Source: Rhynchopus euleeides (lineage: Eukaryota; Euglenozoa; Diplonemea; Diplonemida; Diplonemidae). From it: a DNA stretch of 64,000 bases. The notes under the pieces are model-generated. The model searched no databases. It was not told the DNA's origin and was given only the letters and a program-made list of their open reading frames with translations. Position 1 is the first letter of the stretch. Each line of letters begins with the position of its first letter. The position numbers and the translations under genes are program-made. Shown one piece after another: positions 63,726-64,000 of the stretch. Location of the stretch: assembly GCA_963210315.1 (NCBI GenBank), contig OY723266.1, positions 1,550,001 to 1,614,000 of the forward strand. Direction: 5' to 3'.

Positions 63726-63874
63726 CGCCGTAGTGGGAGCGCGTGGGAGTTGCGGGCGTACAGATTCTGTGTGAGTTGGATGCGTCCTCCTGAGGCTACT
63801 GAGAGTGGTCTGGGTCCCATTCGCTGATGTGAACCCAAAGGACTTGGCTACAAGACAGGCACACGCTGCAGCCT

Positions 63875-63950
63875 AGTGATACAGGGGGGTCTGGGGGGCG
63901 GAGCCCCCCAGCCGCCGGAGGCCACGGTAGTGAACATCTGTTCCGAGCTG
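63875..63950 (+). repeat. GC-palindrome repeat copy
   Basis: Same core and right half as the 63655 copy, 220 bp further on in the same orientation, with TAGTGAACATCTGTTC. The sequences between the two copies are not repeats of each other. Confidence 0.9.
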
Positions 63951-64000
63951 AACTCGTGTGGTCGGAGCCCAGTGCTGCGCGGGAAGCAGTCACTCGGTAG

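Overview
This window is nuclear DNA of a GC-rich, repeat-rich unicellular eukaryote. The genes point that way: a nonaspanin (TM9SF), a Patched/NPC1-like transporter, a DENN-domain protein, an EF-hand protein and an apyrase. Five spliceosomal introns can be placed at base level with good support, all GT-AG, four of them with a GTATG-type donor. I cannot name the organism. The PurB-type adenylosuccinate lyase and the intron-poor, widely spaced genes would fit a euglenozoan such as a diplonemid, but this is only a guess.

Layout. 1-450 is the end of a SET-like protein. 834-1988 is an apyrase, 3219-6230 a Patched-like membrane protein, and 7043-8042 an odd terminal-repeat element. 8940-10442 is a BBE-type flavin oxidase. 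10.4-13.4 kb is repeat-rich spacer. 13415-16237 is a receptor with a degenerate cyclase domain. 17238-22874 is a giant ankyrin/F-box protein. 24850-27336 is an unknown two-exon gene. 28253-29853 is adenylosuccinate lyase in two exons. 30.2-32.7 kb is a nest of small terminal-inverted-repeat elements. 34251-35037 is an EF-hand gene whose first exon was not found. 36893-39771 is a DENN gene in two exons. 41448-41811 is another small element. 42.7-48.3 kb is a 182-bp satellite array holding a whole-looking DIRS-order retrotransposon and a short retroposon. 50.0-51.2 kb is duplicated and palindromic repeat interrupted by a hAT-like foldback element. 55478-57641 is a nonaspanin in three exons. 58-64 kb is repeats, including a 2.3-kb element with about 170-bp inverted ends.

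About 40 percent of the window is protein-coding host sequence. All eight complete or nearly complete host genes are on the plus strand. They encode membrane-trafficking, nucleotide and signalling proteins with no sign of being a functional cluster. The unusual biology is in the repeats. Several insertions can be read cleanly because the uninterrupted target is also present in the window: the retrotransposon in the satellite, the retroposon with a 14-bp target duplication, and the hAT-like element with a 7-bp duplication. A short motif (GTGGTGGGGTCATTTTG) recurs in elements whose ends are otherwise unrelated. No tRNA, rRNA, CRISPR array or bacterial-style operon was seen.
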